A model generated the notes under the pieces. That model was not told the DNA's origin and searched no databases. It worked only from the letters and a program-made list of their open reading frames with translations. Positions 38,573 to 53,690 of a stretch of 64,000 bases of DNA are shown piece after piece. The position numbers and the translations under genes are program-made. This DNA is from Margaritifera margaritifera (lineage: Eukaryota > Mollusca > Bivalvia > Unionida > Margaritiferidae), in contig JAQPZY010000384.1 in NCBI GenBank assembly GCA_029931535.1, forward strand, positions 1-64,000. Direction: 5' to 3'. Position 1 is the first letter of the stretch. Each line of letters starts with the position of its first letter.

Positions 38573-38659
38573 TGATCTAGAGCAGGCTAAATCAAGGGCT
38601 CTTGTTAACCAAGGAAGAGTTCATGTTAAGAAAGGGGAGCATAAAGAAGCTGTTGATTT
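38573..38659 (+). CDS. ODAD4/TTC25-like cassette copy 2: exon c (TPR)
   Basis: 87 bp after CATTGCAG with donor GTGAGT, phase 2 to phase 2. It encodes DLEQAKSRALVNQGRVHVKK and then EHKEAVDL. The AKSRAL-N-GRV signature is strongly reminiscent of human ODAD4 (AKSRALDNIGRV, from memory). This is the most diagnostic exon for the family call. The corresponding exon of copy 1 is missing or unrecognisable. Confidence 0.75.
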
Positions 38660-40154
38660 GTGAGTTATTTTTGCCCACTTCAAAACAGTTTCTTCATCTA
38701 CTGAACCTGTACGGGTTTCTTGAATTCAACGCGTTTTCGTTTCGTGCAGGGCAGCAATAGTTTACAAAAAGCTCCTCTGTTTTTAAAAGTGGACGATTGC
38801 AAAAACTAACTTTTCAATATTCAATAATTTGTAATGAAATAGCTCAACTCAAGTATGATTTCGCTTCAGCCGATACTATTTGATGATCAACCAATATTAG
38901 AAGATTGATTAAATGACTGTTTAACAATTGAAATCACAACTCAAGTACTTATTCATTTTTATCTTAACATTTTGTATCTGTGCTAAATTGTTTACTTTTT
39001 ATGGAGTACGTATACATTTAAGCATCCAAAATAGTTTATATTTATTCAGTATCATGGAGTGTTCATGGACATATGATTGTTTTTGTATCATTGTTTAAAT
39101 ATTTGGTTTAACATCTCCTTAAAACTGTCTTAAGGATATTTACTCTTTTTGCTTGCTATTCTGTTAACATTAATGTTATTATATATTTGGATTTACATGA
39201 GATATCACTTAACTGCACACTGCTTATATGCATATCCCACAGTTGTGCAGGACGTGTTTTCATTAAATAATATATTCCATATCATTTATCATCAAATTAT
39301 ACCACTAGTATGCATGCGTATACATCTTGACTCATATGTCAATATTTTTCAACCAATTAATAAGGTTATGATAATTCATATGTGTGTAATCGTTTAATTA
39401 AAGGATACAGTCGACAGGTCAAGCTAATTTTAGCGGTCACAACACTTACCGTTACATCCACCTTTAACTGAAAAACAATTATATGTATTGCGTGCTCTAC
39501 TTACTACCTTAGTTCATTACCAATAAACAATCGAAATGTTAAGCATTTGTAGGTCCTGACATACATAATCAAAGCAGAAGCTATTAATAAGCTTCATCCT
39601 CTGGTTGTTTATTGATTTTTCTGTTGTGACTTTACATTTCCAAACTCAAATATCATTACAGAAAAGAGTAATTTATCTAATCTGATTTTCCTGTCCTATG
39701 CATAGCCCGATTAATAAAAAAAGTGTTATTGGAGAACAGTTAAATGTTTAAATGTTTAGCAAATGAGCGAGATGTGCTATATATTGATATACTTGAAAAG
39801 AGAGAAAATTATGCATCGAAGCTGATGTGTAGTTTATAATATATTATATTGTTTTGTTGTGGCGTAACAATGCATGTGAGGACTGCTCTAGAATTTTAGA
39901 TTAACTATAGTAAGAAAAATGCAATCCATACAATTGTAAATGTTCTTGACTGCAGCTTTTATTATCTTTTATTTGTCAGTGACGCTATCTATAGCTTCCT
40001 CTCTCTTTCTATTTCTCTATTATATCAATATGTTCATAACTATTTTGAAGGATTTACATATCTTCCTTTATCATAGAATATTTTATACGTTACATTAAAG
40101 CCCTACAAATATGGATTTGTCTTAGAATCATCTTGGATATTTGCTCTATTCCAG

Positions 40155-40351
40155 ATGGCAGAGGGCACTATCTAAAAGTAAGTCTCCTTCAGTAACAACG
40201 TTGTTACCTTTTGAAATCGTTGCACGTTATTTAAAACTTGGCGACTGCAGAGCGGCCTTGAGAAAAGGATTGCTGTCGTTCGATGCAGCCACAAAATCCT
40301 CGGACCAAAAACGGCAAATGTATTCTACAATATTGCTGGCCAAGTCTGAAA
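40155..40351 (+). CDS. ODAD4/TTC25-like cassette copy 2: exon d (TPR)
   Basis: 197 bp after CTATTCCAG with donor A|GTAAGC, phase 2 to phase 1, fully open. It starts WQRALSKSKSPSVTTLLPFE, continues through RYLKLGDCRAAL and a LLSFDAATKSSDQ helix, and ends LLAKSE. It aligns residue for residue with copy 1 exon d (WQESL..., CYTQMDNYMDA, ...GFTE). If exon e is dead, translation would end two codons into exon e, giving a C-terminally shortened protein. Confidence 0.7.
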
Positions 40352-40656
40352 GTAAGCATATGATTATTTTTTATTTTTATCTAAAGCAACAACTGAGATC
40401 TAATCCGACTGACGCTTATCTTTCAGGTATATACAACATACTAATTGATGTAATTTCATTATAATTTCCATGGAGGCATGTGCCATAAGATTTTCCAGCC
40501 TTTTATATTTATTTTGTATGTGAATTGAATACTATGATTAAATTCCGATTAGGTACATAAAGACTACAAAAGTAGGAAAACAACACAGGGAAAATAGCAA
40601 AGTTTCGACCTAAATCAAAATATTCATCAGGGACAATGAAATACGTGCACAGCGAG

Positions 40657-40703
40657 AAGCACACACACGCACACGCACACGCACACACACACACACACAC
40701 ACG
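40657..40703. repeat. (CA)n microsatellite with CG interruptions
   Basis: ACACAC with ACGCAC interruptions. It produces cysteine/valine-rich spurious ORFs on the minus strand. Confidence 0.95.
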
Positions 40704-40859
40704 TATAACAATCAGTATTTACATTTTGGCACAAAGAATAAATACTATCCAGAATAAGGAACAGGTCTAAACAACAACAATAACAAAAAAAAACCCGACA
40801 CAATAACAAAAAATAACTATGAACTATGAAAAATGCACACGATATTTGATATAAGCTAT

Positions 40860-42010
40860 TAGCACAATAGCGGTATGCTGTTGGGGTGGCATGCTTATTT
40901 ACCTCATCGCGAAGATATCATATTTCATATGGCGCCATCTATAGCGGTGCATCATTCACTTCTGGCTTCACATCCCAGATAATTGCCACTAGAAAAAACT
41001 AATGTCAAGTATTTACATTATAAGGGAAGGTGGTGGAAGTTATGTAAGAGTGCATGTATGCACCAGGGTCTAACGACACCTCAGCACAATAGTGGCCAAA
41101 CAGCGCCGTTTAAAGCTACAGATATAAACATGTAAATGGAAAAGAAAAACAACCTTGGAGGGTAAATCCTTCCAGCTCCCAAAACCTTAGAAGATAAACC
41201 CATCCAACGGTAAAGTTCTAAACAAAAAGAAAGAGAAGCACTTCAAACCAAAACTAAACACTAAGTACTACAACATAAAATGATAGGATATAAAAATGTA
41301 AATATAAACAGTTGCCGATGACTTTAAATCGAAAACCCTTCCAAATAAACGTAAACATTACGCACCACAAGATAATAGGTAAAAGCGCGATAATAAAGAA
41401 ATAATAAAAGTAATAATAATAATCATGACAGTAATAATAAATTGGCGTCACTAGAGAAGAGTGAGGTTGAACAAACCGGCAGAAAAGAAACGTGCGCGCA
41501 AGGGGTTAAATCACAAACGTTTTGGACTAGAGTTGTTCGTTTTACACCAAATTTGCCATGTGTTCGCATCGACTGTAATGCATTTATATTTGTGGCCACG
41601 TGCATTGTCAGGCAATTTATGAATTGACTCAATGGGCAGCATTTCGAAGGACTGGACCGAGTGCCCGACAGATTTAACATTATTGGCAAGTTTTGTGTTG
41701 ACCTTGTTGCTAATATGTTATTCGTTCTTTTTCTAAAGTCAACTGTTTCGCCAACATATTGGATAACACAGATATTGCAATCCAGGATGTAAATTATGTT
41801 TGTTACTTACACAACCTAGTTTTGGTTGACACTGTAAGCAACGCCTGTTGATGAATTTTTAATTTAGTAGCCTCAGCAGCCTCAGGCATGTGTCCACATA
41901 TTAGGCAACGTACGTCTGTACATCTGTATTTATCTGCTTCCGTAATATGAATTAAGTTCAGCTGGGCACGCAACAAGGTTTTCTTTAAAATTGTTTGATC
42001 GTTCATACCT
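40860..42010 (-). mobile_element. Penelope-like element relic, copy B (GIY-YIG endonuclease)
   Basis: On the minus strand, 42006-41810 reads through a segment with a Cys-rich CTDVRCLICG motif. After a frame change, about 41800-41690 reads NIIYILDCNICVIQYVGETV, the signature start of a GIY-YIG nuclease domain. Another frame at about 41680-41560 gives VGHSVQSFEMLPIESIH, also typical of Penelope-like elements. The sequence is broken by frameshifts. Its 3' side (41030-41150) carries the same CAGCACAATA-TGGCC-GCGCC-TTTAAA block as copy A at 17640-17770. It lies in the intron between exons d and e of ODAD4-like copy 2, antisense to that gene. Confidence 0.7.
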
Positions 42011-42223
42011 AAGGTTAACTTTAATCAAAACAAATGCAGTTCTAATATACATATATTCAGTTAAATCTCTCAAGACACAAACTAAACACATAAAAAATAA
42101 ATAAATCGGTTTAAAACCGAAGTATACTTAAACAGAACAATTAGAGGGCAAAAACATCCGAAAACCCCTATAAACCGAAAATTGGATTTGCTTCTAAACG
42201 ATTTAGGTATTGAGATGTTTCGC

Positions 42224-42225
<2 letters not shown>

Positions 42226-42277
<52 letters not shown>
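42226..42277. repeat. (AT)n microsatellite
   Basis: Pure alternating AT. Confidence 0.96.
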
Positions 42278-42282
<5 letters not shown>

Positions 42283-42460
42283 CCTGTTAGTGAAGAGCTC
42301 TGATTATGATTACCTAATGTTGAGTTTTAGATACAATATGCTGTTAAATTAAGAGATTTCTAAAAACTTATTGTCACATGACATCAAAACTAAAGCAACT
42401 GATTCTGCCATTTTGTGTACCCAATTTATGCAATGATAATACATCATTTGTTCTTTATAG

Positions 42461-42582
42461 TTTAATTGGAGTTGAGCAACATTGCAGCTGCTTCTTTAAG
42501 AGAAGCGTTAAATATGGCAACTTATGTCGGTGACAAGATGCAGAGTGTGCTTTGGAGAAAGCCTTAATAGAAGCACGGTCTG
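42461..42582 (+). pseudogene. ODAD4/TTC25-like cassette copy 2: exon e, stop and frameshift
   Basis: A 122-bp block after TTCTTTATAG with donor G|GTGAGT. In the expected frame the second codon is TAA (42463-42465). The following LELSNIAAASLREALNMATY then aligns with exon e of copies 0 and 1. Near 42530-42541 the frame shifts, and the rest of the TPR helix (AECALEKALIEARS) is read in another frame. The length is 4 bp shorter than the 126 bp of the other two, which explains the shift. So this exon cannot complete the domain. Confidence 0.72.
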
Positions 42583-46540
<3,958 letters not shown>

Positions 46541-46544
46541 GTTT

Positions 46545-47240
46545 TGACAGATTATTTAGCGTGGACCCCTGGTTTCTTTATGGGAGAAACATTATATTAC
46601 CTCCCTCAATTAGTGTCGACCCTGCTCTTCTCGTGCAAGATTTACTGTATTGCTTCCATGAATTGGTCCGACCCCCTGGTGTTCTCATGGGAGCAATATT
46701 GTATTGCTTCCATTAAACAGTGTGGTCCTCTGGTCTTCTCATAGGAAAAACACGGTATTACTTCCCTTAGTTAATTAGTGTGGCACCTTAGTCTTATCGT
46801 GGGGAAAGACTGTATTTTTTCCTTAATTAGTGCCCCCCCCCCGGTCTTGTCATGGCAGAAACACTGTTACTTCTCTTAAATAGTGTGGAACCCTGGTCTT
46901 CTCAAGGAAGAGACACAGTATTACTTCTCTTAATTAGTTAATCTGCATCCTGGTCTTTTTCATGGGAGAAACCCCATATTACTTCCCTTAATTAATTAGT
47001 CTTGACCCCTGTCTTCTCAGAGCAGACAATGTATTGCTTCCCCCAATTAGTGTGGCCCCCTGGATTTTTCATGTGAGAAGTACTGTATTACATCCTGAAA
47101 TAATTAGTATGGGCCGCTTGATCTCTTTATGGTAGAAATACTATATGATTTCCCTTAAATAATTAGTATGGCCCCTTGGCCTTAAATAATTAGTAAGGCT
47201 CCTTGGTCTTCTCATGGGAGAAATACTGTATTACCGTGGA
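46545..47240. repeat. ~57-bp minisatellite, about 12 diverged copies
   Basis: The unit contains CCCTGGTCTTCTCATGGGAG, then AAACACTGTATTACTTCCC, then TTAATTAGTGTGG. Copies begin about every 50-75 bases across the block, with point changes and small indels. Short ORFs here follow the repeat. Confidence 0.88.
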
Positions 47241-48699
47241 ATTTTTGTATATCACTTTTTGAAACATTTTGCTATTTAAAATTGTATTAGATCTATTGAT
47301 TTCGTTAACAAAAAACAGATTAATTGTTCAAAAATGTGTACCCAATTATATATGCAAGATATATACCTTTTATATTGTCTTATCTTACAATATGACATGT
47401 AATTTAAGCATTTCCCGTCAACTATAATGCTATTGAAGTTTAACTTTGTAGAGTAATAAAATATGGACTTCGTGTCTGATGCAAACATCGAATTTAAAGA
47501 ACGAACAAACAATTATTCTGTTTTGAAGACAATAAGTCCTTCTACACAATCCACAGATTAAAGTACCAACAAACATGTAAACTTTCTCTAAACCACAAAA
47601 AATGATACCCACAAAGATAAATTAATTTACAGTTCTTTTATAACTAGAACAGAAAAAGTTTTTTTTGTTGTTGTTGATCAGCTTTGCAATGCAAAAGGTT
47701 TCTGCAAGGTTAAGAAAGATATAATACAATAAAACAACTATGTGTGTGTGGGCGGGGGAGGGGGGAGGGGGAAATTTCAAAGGCATAAGCTGTGTCCCAA
47801 AGGTCCTAACTCCCTGACCCTACCCCTATATAGCTACTGCAATTTTCTAGCAGCGGCGGGGTCAGCCAGAGGTTTGGTCTTTTGTCATTTTTTAGTTACT
47901 GTTGGTGCTGCCCTTCAACAGAGATATTCGTTCTGATTGTAGACATTGACCGTCAAATACATGCGAAATAGGTAAATATGTTATATTTCATAGGTAAAAC
48001 TATATCAAAGTATCTGGAATTTTCTGTATAATTATCTTCGTATATAGGGACGTGTATCCGAAACTGATCCATCGCATGATAGTATTGTGCCAAATCCAAC
48101 CAAAAAATTAGAGAAAGGATTTTCAATTTATAGATCAAGACCATGCTGGACCACGTGTGCAAAAAACTCCTTACCAACAAAAGGTTGACGGCGAGTGTCT
48201 AAATAAACATAAATAAATATTTGAAGATATATTTCAATCACACGAATTTCGTGGAAAATAATATTAAATGGTTCAACAATTAACCAACAGTAGTAAGAAA
48301 AAAGAGATTAAAACATGAGCACCCAAATGACTGGATCAGCTATATTAAGTGGACTCAGTGCACCGAAAGTTCACATCAAACATGATTCTATTACAAAGGC
48401 ATATACAAAACATATACAAGAACGTTTGAACATTACATTCAGTGTGAAGAGATTGGAGTAGTTTACATCCAAAGGTCGTGACATTAGGAAATGGAACCAA
48501 AATCAGTGTTTTTACGACCCAAGGTTTTGTATTATTCCATACCACACTATCTATTCAACAATTTCACGCATGAATTGGGAAAATATTGGTGCAAATTGCA
48601 GAGCCTACATCATATTATCGCATGGATTGATCATTCAGCATGCCAGGGTCACGCAAGTGATTAACTTTACCAATGCCGCTCATATAATAAATAAATGGT
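47241..48699. other. No gene seen
   Basis: AT-rich sequence with a G-rich patch at about 47748-47770. No family is recognised on either strand. Confidence 0.45.
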
Positions 48700-49745
48700 T
48701 TAGTTTGTCCTAAATGAAAATAGTACCAATATCCAATATTGAAGCCCCCGTGGCCAGCTTCAAAATAGAGTTTTGACCGAAAGACTTCTTATGATGTCTA
48801 GTTGGTTCTAAATGAAAATGGTGCAGATCTAACGTCCAATATGGCCACAGTAGCCATTTTAAAAAATATTCTTATCGCAACACCTCTTGAACGGAGAGTC
48901 ATATTGATATAGAGTTTTACCATAAAACTTATCATGTCTAGTTGGTCCTAAGTAAAAACGGTGCCGACCTGATGCTCAATATGGCCACCATAACGCCAAT
49001 CTTGAGAATCTTATTATCGCAACACCTGTTGAGTGAATAGTCAAATCAGCATAGGGTTTCCACTAAAATACTTCTTATCATGTCTAGTTGGTCCTAAATG
49101 AAAATGGTGTCGAAATCATGTCCAATATGGCCTCCACAGCAGCCATCATTAAAATCTTTAAAATCTTGTATCGCTACTCCTACTGAACGGAAAGCTAAAT
49201 GGACATGAAGTTTTCACCGGAAAACTTCTTATAATGTTTACTCAGCACTAAGTGAAAATGATACTGCTAGCAGAGCCAGCTTAACCGCCACTGTGATCAT
49301 TTTAAAAATTTTGTTATCACTACTCTCCTTAATTTTTGGTCGTGTGGACATGGGGTTTTTATTACAAGACTTCTTATGATGCGTAGTCCGTCCTAAATGA
49401 AAATGGTGCCGCTCAGACATCCAATGTGGCTACCACAGTGGCCATCTTGTACCTCTTGTCATCACCATTTTTTCCTGAATGATAGACTATATCAACATGA
49501 GGTTTTTAAAGAAAGATGTCTTATGATGTCGAGTTGTTCTTAACAAATATGGTGCCGATTTGACTTTCAATTTGGTCACCACAATTGGCATTCTGAAAAG
49601 CTTAGTATTGCTACTTCGCCTTGATGTCTGATCACATTCACATGGTGCTTGCACCAAAAGACTTATTATGGTGTATAACTTGTCCTAAATTAAAATGGTG
49701 CCACTCTGATATCCAATATGACCACCACAGCGGAGGGGCCATCAC
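48700..49745. repeat. ~146-bp tandem repeat, eight units
   Basis: TCCTAAATGAAAATGGTGCC or a close variant starts near 48708, 48806, 48946, 49092, 49246, 49391, 49537 and 49683. Spacing is 98, 140, 146, 154, 145, 146 and 146 bases. Each unit also holds CCAATATGGCCACCACAG, GCCATCTTGAAAATCTT and CACCGAAAGACTTCTTATGATG. The first unit has lost part of its length. The mean period is close to nucleosomal DNA length. Confidence 0.92.
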
Positions 49746-50770
49746 ATAAACTCATGTAGTCATTGTAATAGTAGAGCTAAAAGCTTTACCTATACTACAC
49801 AAAAAAAACTTTAGCTAACATACAAATCAATCATACCTTTACATTTTGATAGTCACTGAAAAGCATAAATCTTTCAAACGGTGCACAGGACGTGTTTCAA
49901 CCATCTCATGACTTTCTCTGCAAATGTATTACGTGGGATGGTCAGACAAATATTCGACTCATTTAACGTTTGTAAAGCACTTATTGGGTGCTGCTTATAC
50001 AAACGTAGGACCACAAAATGCACCCCTGTTGGTGTTCTCGGGTCTCAAAATGCCACTGACAACAGCAGTTGAAATCAGACACTTTTTTCCAGAAACGCCT
50101 ACTCTTGCTTTCAATTAAATTTCAAGAAATTCACGAAAAGTAACGGAAAATATACAAATCACGTCACGTCATACTATGTATTTATGCGCAAGACAGTCTT
50201 AAATATAAACGATTTAAGAACATCGTATTATTTAAACATTGAGGGTGTATGGTAAATATAAGAGAATGTTCGTACTGTTGGATATTGTGTTCTGGCCCGA
50301 AATACATGGGGTTCGCAACTTCGCTCTGGTGTACTTCGTTCTCGTCCACAATATCCAACAGTACAAAAACTATAGTCTGTAAGTATGTTTCCCATAGCTT
50401 GTTCTTTGCTTCCTACTTGATCTTGTGTTGCCACGTTTTTGTCCACTGCATTAATTTAGTTGAATGTATATGGTTACACAATGCTGCTATCAGCAAAAAA
50501 GATCATGTCGCAGTACATGTCTTTGATTATTGCCCCCTCCCCAAAATAAATAAACACATAAATAATACAAAGAAAAGATGACAAGATCCCATGAATTCAA
50601 TATGAGACTACTTATTTTTCTTAACTGCCGAGTATTGAAATCATCTCTGATATTATTGACCGGTAATATTGTAAAATTACAGCACGATACAATGTATAAA
50701 TAGCCTCCCGATGATCAATATAAACACAGTTTACTGTGTTCCATAACATGGCTTCATATGGCTACAGTGC
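49746..50770. other. No gene supported; contains a hairpin
   Basis: Two overlapping short ORFs at 49881-50118 resemble nothing I know. A long-armed inverted repeat lies at 50272-50364 (separate entry). Confidence 0.4.
50272..50364. other. Hairpin-forming inverted repeat
   Basis: GTACTGTTGGATATTGTG at 50272-50289 is the exact reverse complement of 50347-50364. Further inward the arms still match partly (CGAA-TAC on both sides). The whole would fold to a stem of about 34 bp with mismatches and a loop of roughly 25 bases. It could be a miniature transposon end pair, a precursor-like RNA hairpin, or chance. Confidence 0.6.
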
Positions 50771-50779
50771 TCAGTTGTT

Positions 50780-52440
50780 TGTTTAGACTATTTGTGTAAA
50801 TATGACCTGATTGTCCATAATGAACCATTGTTTACAGTCTCCATGTTTCCGTAAATCTTTATCTGCGTCTTTCGTTTTACATGACACTACAGACCATCAG
50901 TGTATACTTGTATATTCAATAATCATGTAGAAGTTAACAAAGAAACATTATTTGTTAACAAATATTATATAAAATGAATACAACATAGATAGAATACACG
51001 CAATAAAAATTAACAAAAAGGAATCGGCTTGAGATACCATGAATGACATGATGCTTTCATATTTTCTGGAATAGGCTCATAGTGTAAATTTAATTACACA
51101 TGAAATATCACAAAAGACGTTTTGATACACGAGCTTATTTATGCACTCCATGTATGTAAAAGTATGGAACCACCAGGTTGCCACCGTGCTGTATGATTAC
51201 CAACCAACTAACAGTTGAAGTTTTACCTAGAAAAGGGATGATAATAATGCAATCATCATTTGTTTCTGGAAAGGGTCAAGCATTCATCCAGGATTAAACA
51301 ACGAACACCTGTTACATTTTTTGAACTGACCACCTGAGTCTGAGCTGTTCATGTACGGCATCATAATGTTTGTCTTCATTTTCATTTTGCAAGTTAATGC
51401 GAGTTCCACTTGTCCATGGTGTAACATTGTCTGAGGTCTTTTTTTTTTGTCAATAGTGTGCGTCCTTAGTTTTTATTGATAGTTCGGACTAGATGTGTAA
51501 ACATGTCCTCATTGTCCATGGTATACCAATGTCCACAGTCTCCATGTTTTTGTCAATAGTGTGTGTAGTTAATTTGGATTGATAGCTCAGACTAGATGTG
51601 TAAACAAGTACTCATTGTCCATGATCTATCAATGTCCACAGTCCCCATGTTTTGGTCAATAGTGTGCGTCCTTAGTTTGTATTGATAGTTAGACTAGATG
51701 TGTAAACATGTCCTCATTGTACATGTTGTACCAATGTCCACAGTCTCCGTGTTTTTCTACTTTTGAAGTAAGATACAGATCATCAGTGTAAAAGCTTGCC
51801 TTAAATTCTTAGGTCTACTTTAACAAACAAACGTTATATATAAAACTATTATGAAACAAATAATATAATCCAAATAAAGCAAACTCAATAATAATACCCC
51901 AAACGTCAGTTTCAGATTTCATAAATTATATGATAGTTTCAAATTCTGTGGAATAGGTTGGCGTCATCTGTAAATTGTTCTTGATAGTATCAATTTACAC
52001 ACACTTACAAGAGCATAATGCATGTTTTGATACATGAGTTTATTTACAAACTCCGTCGTGTGCTTGCGACTGAGTACATTTATGAACTGTATGGAATCAC
52101 CAGGCTGACACATTGCTATATGAAGTAACAATTAACAATAAACGACTGATGCATTTCCTAGGGAAGAGATATTCATAATGTGGTCGTAATTTGATTCTGG
52201 AAACAGCTAAAGGCCTCTCTGTGATGAAAAAACGAACCACAATTGCGTTTGAGTGGACTAAACCTTAGAGTCTGATCCGTTCATGTACGGATTAATAATG
52301 TTTCTCTTCATTTTCATTTTACTGGATAAGGAGAATCCCAGTTGTCGATGACGTCTCATTGTCTACAGTTTCCATGTTTTTATCAATAGTTCTCTGTGTC
52401 CTTAGTTTGAATGGATAGTACAGACTATTTGTGTAAACGT
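50780..52440. repeat. Nested tandem repeat: ~930-bp units containing ~102-bp units
   Basis: A segment at about 50830-51440 recurs at about 51740-52380. Paired blocks include TTTTGATACACGAGCTTATTT versus TTTTGATACATGAGTTTATTT, GGAACCACCAGG versus GGAATCACCAGG, and TTCATGTACGG. Between them, GACTAGATGTGTAAACA recurs at 51487, 51590 and 51692 (period about 102). This smaller unit also appears singly at the start and end of the large units. Confidence 0.82.
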
Positions 52441-53285
52441 GTGCGTCCTCGCTTGCATTGCGAAATTTCATATTCATTAGAATTAATTATACAGTACCCT
52501 CCTCGATACGTCACCGTTTGCTATAAATTAACTGCCAGAAACTGTATCTCTTTTCACTCCAAAATAGTCAGAACAAATATCCTCGGTACGGGTTTCCATA
52601 CCCGAGTCCTCGATATCCACCAAATACAAGAATGTGCGTGTGCCTGTGTGTGTGAACTGTATAAAGTTGGGTCTTTAGATAACACTCTTCCCCCTTAATT
52701 GCTGTCTCATTTTGCAAGGACCCCAGTTCCAAAATACTCCAGTTCCGAAAACCATAACAATGAAATCTAATATGCCTATTTTTTATGAAACATTTATTAA
52801 AACAGACTCCAATTTCACTCGCATTGAAACATGACCATATCGTATTCCGACCACTAATTGGACATCTTCTCCACGCGTTTGCTTCCCTTCTGTTTCCGAC
52901 CGCACCATGACATGGTTTTAGGGTGAGTAGGATAAAATCTGTCATATCCACATACATGTAAGTACTTTTATATGCTTTTGGCATAAACAAATTCATTTCT
53001 TAACTTGAAAATCATCTAACTATGTCTGTTTAATTTTTTAATGAGCCTAAAGCTCAATAAACCGGTGGAAATGACTATTTCGATAACGTTTTTGGTCGGT
53101 TTCAAACAATCCCGGCTTAAAACACATGCCAGGCGCAATATTTTCATTTTTTAATAGACTTCATCAGGTGCAATCTGTAAATCATACTTTGATGGACATA
53201 GTATTTATTACTATTGTTATTGGAGCAAAACAAATGCTGTATTTCAAATGGTCATGTAAGGGTCCCATTCAGAAATGATTTAAGT
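52441..53285. other. No gene supported
   Basis: A 142-residue minus-strand ORF (52568-52996) contains a C/W/R-rich stretch but has no recognisable family and no splice support. At about 53040-53180 the minus strand reads CACCTGATGAAGTC followed by CGAAA-like words, reminiscent of Penelope or LINE 3' ends. Confidence 0.35.
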
Positions 53286-53690
53286 TTAACTGTAGATGTT
53301 ATAGCCTACATTTTTTGCAAATTGATGCCGGTCTATCCCATGGCGATCCGTGCAGAGTCGAGTTGAATTGGGTTTGTGTCCGAGTTGTCCCAAACCTTTG
53401 TCAGCTTGTCTTGTGCCGAGTTTTCTTTGCTCCAAGTTATTCTTATAATTCATTTGCACGCAAATGTCTACAGTATACAGCAGTGTTGGCAGGCCCAATT
53501 TTAACAATCGTTCTTTGTAAATCAGGTGTTTAACACTGTAGTCCATTCTTGTTGCACGCCTTTGAACATTTTGCAATAAAGCAGTATCATTTTTTATATT
53601 GAGTGTTCTTTACTTTAATGGTGTACACCAAATACGGTTTGATCAAAGATTTGTAGATTTGTATGAACATCCCCAGGTCCTTCTCTTAGT
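53286..53690 (-). mobile_element. Non-LTR retrotransposon reverse transcriptase tail (relic)
   Basis: On the minus strand, about 53690-53580 reads MFIQIYKSLIKPYLVY, and 53576-53500 reads NVQRRATRMDYSVKHLIYKERLLKLGLPTLLY. This is the classic C-terminal part of CR1/jockey-type LINE reverse transcriptases (YK.L..P.L.Y, then NVQRRATR, then Y.ERL..L.LPTL.YR). A frameshift separates the two blocks, and the final W.SLP block is not recognisable. It is 5'-truncated, as is common for LINEs. Confidence 0.8.

Noticed and set aside
52568..52996. 142-residue minus-strand ORF
   Set aside because: Long for this window but without recognisable motifs, and the end overlaps a TG-repeat-like patch.
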